Positions 7,573 through 9,570 of a stretch of 9,570 nt of DNA are shown here, in pieces; positions within the stretch are counted from its first letter, which is position 1; each line of letters opens with the position of its first letter. The DNA is taken from the NCBI GenBank assembly GCA_039029235.1, contig JBCCGO010000029.1:1-9570 (forward strand), in the 5' to 3' direction. The notes under the pieces were generated by a model that saw only the letters and a program-made list of their open reading frames with translations, was not told the DNA's origin and did no database searches. The position numbers and the translations under genes are program-made. This DNA is from JBCBRR01 sp039029235. Lineage in GTDB: Bacteria > Bacteroidota > Bacteroidia > Cytophagales > Amoebophilaceae.

Positions 7573-7617
7573 CTAGCTGGGAGTCATGCTTTGTGCGTTC
7601 TTGCCTCTCCCACCTAG
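7573..7617. terminator. hairpin downstream of the rpmB operon
   Basis: The arms CTAGCTGGGAG and CTCCCACCTAG pair with one C-C mismatch around a 23-base loop, 59 bases after the DUF4295 stop. No T run follows on the plus strand, so it may be a transcript-end stabiliser, part of a small RNA, or chance. It competes with the 10-base outer inverted repeat that shares base 7617. Confidence 0.3.
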
Positions 7618-7872
7618 AGGCTAGTGCGTAAGCTGGCTAGGATGCGGCGGGCGATAGCTAAGATGATGCCTGAGGCATTGCTAGAGGTGCGCCTGCTCGG
7701 ATAGTACAGGGCCTCATGTCTTTAACTGAGGCTGCAGTTGTGATGGCACTGGCTATTACCCAGCGATGGCATAGCTAGGGGAGGTATTAATCGGTATCGT
7801 GAATAAATGGCAGGTACCTTATGCTAGTGTGGTAAGGCGTGCAGTAAGCAGGCCATCTTCTCTCTGGGGGAG

Positions 7873-7904
7873 TTTGTAAAATTCAAGTAAATAGCTCAGC
7901 TTTG
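7873..7904 (+). promoter_or_regulatory. candidate Bacteroidota promoter for the metallopeptidase gene
   Basis: TTTG at 7873-7876 is followed after 20 bases by CAGCTTTG at 7897-7904, one base away from TAnnTTTG. Transcription would begin around 7911, leaving a leader of about 60 bases before the ATG at 7973. Spacing and motif fit, but the changed first base of the -7 box lowers confidence. Confidence 0.4.
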
Positions 7905-7972
7905 CATAGGACCACGGATACACAGATTCTATTGGTTCATTAAAAACAAAACAATACAATACGGTAAAAATC

Positions 7973-8647
7973 ATGGGAAATATTAGTATCGTCGTTTTGC
8001 TAATCAGCCTAGCAGTCAGCTTCGTACTGAGTAGAAAGATGGCGCGTTATGCCCAGACCGGACTCAGGTCAGGCCTAACAGGTGCTGAAGTAGCGGCTTG
8101 GATGCTACGTAAGCACGGCATCGAAGATGTGCAAGTTACTTGTACAGATGGTCACTTGACAGATCATTATAATCCACTCAACAAGACGGTCAACCTAAGC
8201 AATGCAGTATACCATCAGAAAAGCGCAGCTGCTGCGGCAGTGGCTGCACACGAGTGTGGCCATGCGGTACAACATGCACAAGGCTATGCCTTTTTACGGC
8301 TCCGCTCTGCCATGGTACCTGCGCTCTCGGTTACTTCGCGATATATGCCTTGGGTCATTCTGCTGGGGTTTCTGGTCGTAGAAATAACGTCCCTTCCCCT
8401 GAAGGTAGGCATAGGGTTATTCAGCCTGACTACCTTATTTGCTTTGGTCACCCTGCCTGTAGAGTTTGATGCTAGCAGCAGGGCGCTAGCCTGGATGAGC
8501 CGAGAAGGAGTCGTAACAAGTAAGGAGTATAGCATAGCCGAGGATGCACTCCGGTGGGCAGCCCTGACCTATGTGGTAGCAGCGTTAGGCTCTTTGGCAG
8601 AGCTGCTGCGCCTCATTACTATGCTGAACAATAGGAGGAGGACATAA
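7973..8647 (+). CDS. membrane zinc metallopeptidase, YugP type (Zn_peptidase_2 family)
   Basis: This 224-residue inner-membrane protein matches the YugP-like zinc peptidase family in length and layout. An N-terminal membrane helix (about 4-20) is followed by a soluble part with HLTDHYNPLNKTVNLSNAVY (61-80), then the catalytic HECGH at 93-97, where H93 and H97 bind zinc and E94 is the general base. Helices at about 126-138 and 143-163 lead to LPVEFDAS (161-168), whose E164 is the likely third zinc ligand, and a last helix runs at about 195-217. All expected active-site residues are present, so it is probably functional. Its substrate is unknown; the family is assumed to act in membrane protein turnover. 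The gene stands alone. The ATG has no Shine-Dalgarno sequence, but the family's N-terminal helix begins directly after it. Confidence 0.92.
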   Translation: MGNISIVVLLISLAVSFVLSRKMARYAQTGLRSGLTGAEVAAWMLRKHGIEDVQVTCTDGHLTDHYNPLNKTVNLSNAVYHQKSAAAAAVAAHECGHAVQHAQGYAFLRLRSAMVPALSVTSRYMPWVILLGFLVVEITSLPLKVGIGLFSLTTLFALVTLPVEFDASSRALAWMSREGVVTSKEYSIAEDALRWAALTYVVAALGSLAELLRLITMLNNRRRT

Positions 8648-8711
8648 ATAGTGCTTCCGTACCAGGCTACCCAATGGATGCCAAGGCCATATCTGCTACA
8701 GGCCGTGCTAG

Positions 8712-9173
8712 TGCCCTCTTAACCACCCACTCGGCCTGTTTCCGTTAGTACCAAAATCTGCCTACCTCCATGAGTTAGAAGATTTTGCCAAGCAAACGTT
8801 GCGAGAAAAGCACTGCCTCTGCTACTGCGACGATTTTATCACCGTGGTCCCCCAACCAGGGCAGCTCAGCGCACTGATCCTATCCATGCAGACTTTTTCT
8901 TGCAAGAGCGGCTCCGACTAACGCCGCACCCCCAAAGATCATACTCAGATAGCCCAGGCAAGGCATGGATTACCTGAGGGGGCATTCTCTTCCTAAAGCA
9001 CTGCCTCCTGCGAACACGTATCAAAAAACGCGTGCAAAGATGGCTCCAAAAGAAATTGTACGGATTACTTGAGTCAGCGCCTTGACCGAAGGCAGATGGA
9101 CCTCTCTTTACTTACAGTCTCACCCAGGCATCTTAATCACACGCCAATACACTACCACCTTACGGAGGCCCTG
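8712..9173 (+). pseudogene. reverse transcriptase remnant (frameshifted, 5' truncated)
   Basis: Three overlapping frames together spell the C-terminal half of a bacterial reverse transcriptase. Frame one, 8712-8918, gives AYLHELEDFAKQTLREKHCL and the catalytic YCDDF (YxDD motif, codons at 8817-8831), matching the usual NIYLHELD...YxRYxDDF block. At the T run 8894-8898 the frame shifts and continues FFLQERLRLTPHPQ, then, after a TGA at 8975, LRTRIKKRVQRWLQKKLYGL, the region after the thumb junction. It shifts back near 9081 to end TVSPRHLNHTPIHYHLTEAL, recalling the VNSYLGHxxHAxxY block of such enzymes. The fingers and palm N-terminus are absent, and at least two frameshifts and two stops exclude function. 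No group II intron domain V is seen in the window, so the parent element type stays open. Confidence 0.72.
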
Positions 9174-9213
9174 ATCCTTTTTCCATACACACTTTTTCGG
9201 GACACTACCTTTT
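9174..9213. repeat. 39-base dispersed repeat, copy B
   Basis: Same unit as at 569-607, same orientation, one substitution and one extra T. It abuts the last recognisable codons of the reverse transcriptase remnant. If it is an insertion-sequence end, the orientation puts the inside of the element to the left, on the remnant's side, and the outside at about 9213. Beyond it, 9214-9452 contains nothing I recognise. Confidence 0.7.
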
Positions 9214-9428
9214 AGCATAGCCCAGAACTACGAACAGACCGCAAGAAAACGCTTGTACTTTAGATAGCAGTGCCAGCCCACCAGGTGAGCACGTAGGCTT
9301 GCCGAGAAGTTCTATTGCTATATTTAGTTCGAAACTAATCTTGACTAGAAGCGCTGGCTTATTATTTTGTAACTTTAACGAAGTGAATTTAGCTTGCAGA
9401 AGAAATGATTAGTGCAACCTTGTAACAA

Positions 9429-9437
9429 CCCCCCCCC
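9429..9437. repeat. homopolymer run of nine C
   Basis: Nine consecutive C lie 15 bases before the ATG of the gene that runs off the window. Such runs slip during replication and are a common basis of on-off or graded expression of surface genes. No stop lies between the run and the ATG in that frame, but no start codon precedes it either, so an effect on expression would have to be transcriptional or translational. This is a candidate only. Confidence 0.6.
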
Positions 9438-9452
9438 AAGCTATTAGAACTA

Positions 9453-9570
9453 ATGAGTACTAGGGACATCAAACGAATTAATTGCTATAGCCAAGGCCAT
9501 CGAAGCGCGGCCAAGATATTATTTGCCGCATGGCTGCTTACGAGCTACAACCCAGACATCACGTTTGCTA
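9453..9570 (+). CDS. partial 5' end of a probable secreted or membrane protein
   Basis: The ATG at 9453 opens a frame of 39 codons with no stop before the window ends. The N-terminus has basic residues (R4, K7, R8, H16, R17, K21) followed by a hydrophobic stretch ILFAAWLL (22-29) and then TSYNPDITFA, which looks like a signal sequence with a possible cleavage after TFA. LLTSY also resembles a lipoprotein box in which the essential cysteine would be tyrosine. Nothing further can be said about function. A shorter open extension upstream (QPPPKLLEL) has no start codon. An open frame of this length can occur by chance, so the call rests on the signal-like composition. Confidence 0.45.
   Translation, partial: MSTRDIKRINCYSQGHRSAAKILFAAWLLTSYNPDITFA

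Larger units (their letters stand above)
7514..7972. other. gap after the ribosomal operon with nested inverted repeats and short open stretches
   Basis: No recognisable gene lies here. Right after the DUF4295 stop, CACTAGCCTC (7515-7524) is the exact inverse of GAGGCTAGTG (7617-7626). Between them a hairpin of 10 matches in 11, CTAGCTGGGAG (7573-7583) and CTCCCACCTAG (7607-7617), follows immediately after a perfect TATAAT at 7567-7572. Further on, short plus-strand stretches read MSLTEAAVVMALAITQRWHS (starting near 7717) and, in another frame, NKWQVPYASVVRRAVS (near 7802), which may be worn coding sequence but match nothing I know. ftsY sequence is not evident. Confidence 0.45.

Noticed and set aside
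9300..9345. Possible tRNA, from AGTTCGAAACT
   Set aside because: The T-arm-like word is not accompanied by acceptor, D or anticodon stems at the right spacing.
1..9570. CRISPR array
   Set aside because: No set of short direct repeats with regular spacers occurs; the only repeats are the two 119-base copies and the 39-base pair.

Overview
The window most likely comes from a Bacteroidota genome undergoing reductive decay, probably an intracellular symbiont of the Amoebophilus/Cardinium type. Three things point to Bacteroidota: the operon rpmB-rpmG-DUF4295 (the last gene is essentially confined to that phylum), a near-perfect Bacteroidota promoter (TTTG, 19 bases, TAnnTTTG) in front of it, and the lack of clear Shine-Dalgarno sequences before the genes. 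Reductive decay is suggested by long gene-poor gaps, broken remnants of a reverse transcriptase and an Rpn-type nuclease/transposase, and dispersed repeats. By eye the G+C content is near half, higher than I recall for sequenced Cardinium or Amoebophilus genomes, so the genus is not secure.

Layout. Positions 1-872 hold no intact gene. They carry two copies of a GC-rich ~119-base hairpin repeat and one copy of a 39-base dispersed repeat. A complete ABC exporter half-transporter (873-2660, +) converges on mnmG (4603-2738, -). A truncated Rpn-family remnant follows (about 4755-5150, +). Next is an outer-membrane protein resembling DcaP porins (6516-5233, -), divergent from the ribosomal operon rpmB, rpmG and DUF4295 (6870-7513, +). 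A 459-base gap contains nested inverted repeats and unrecognised short open stretches. A membrane zinc metallopeptidase of the YugP type (7973-8647, +) is followed by a frameshifted reverse-transcriptase remnant (about 8712-9173, +), then the second copy of the dispersed repeat. The 5' end of a gene with a signal-sequence-like N-terminus, preceded by a run of nine C, leaves the window at 9570.

The intact genes serve translation (bL28, bL33, DUF4295; MnmG for wobble-uridine modification of tRNA) and the envelope (exporter, porin, membrane protease). They do not form one pathway. I found no intact novel system; the points most worth checking are the two broken mobile-element proteins, the paired repeats and the C tract before the edge gene.
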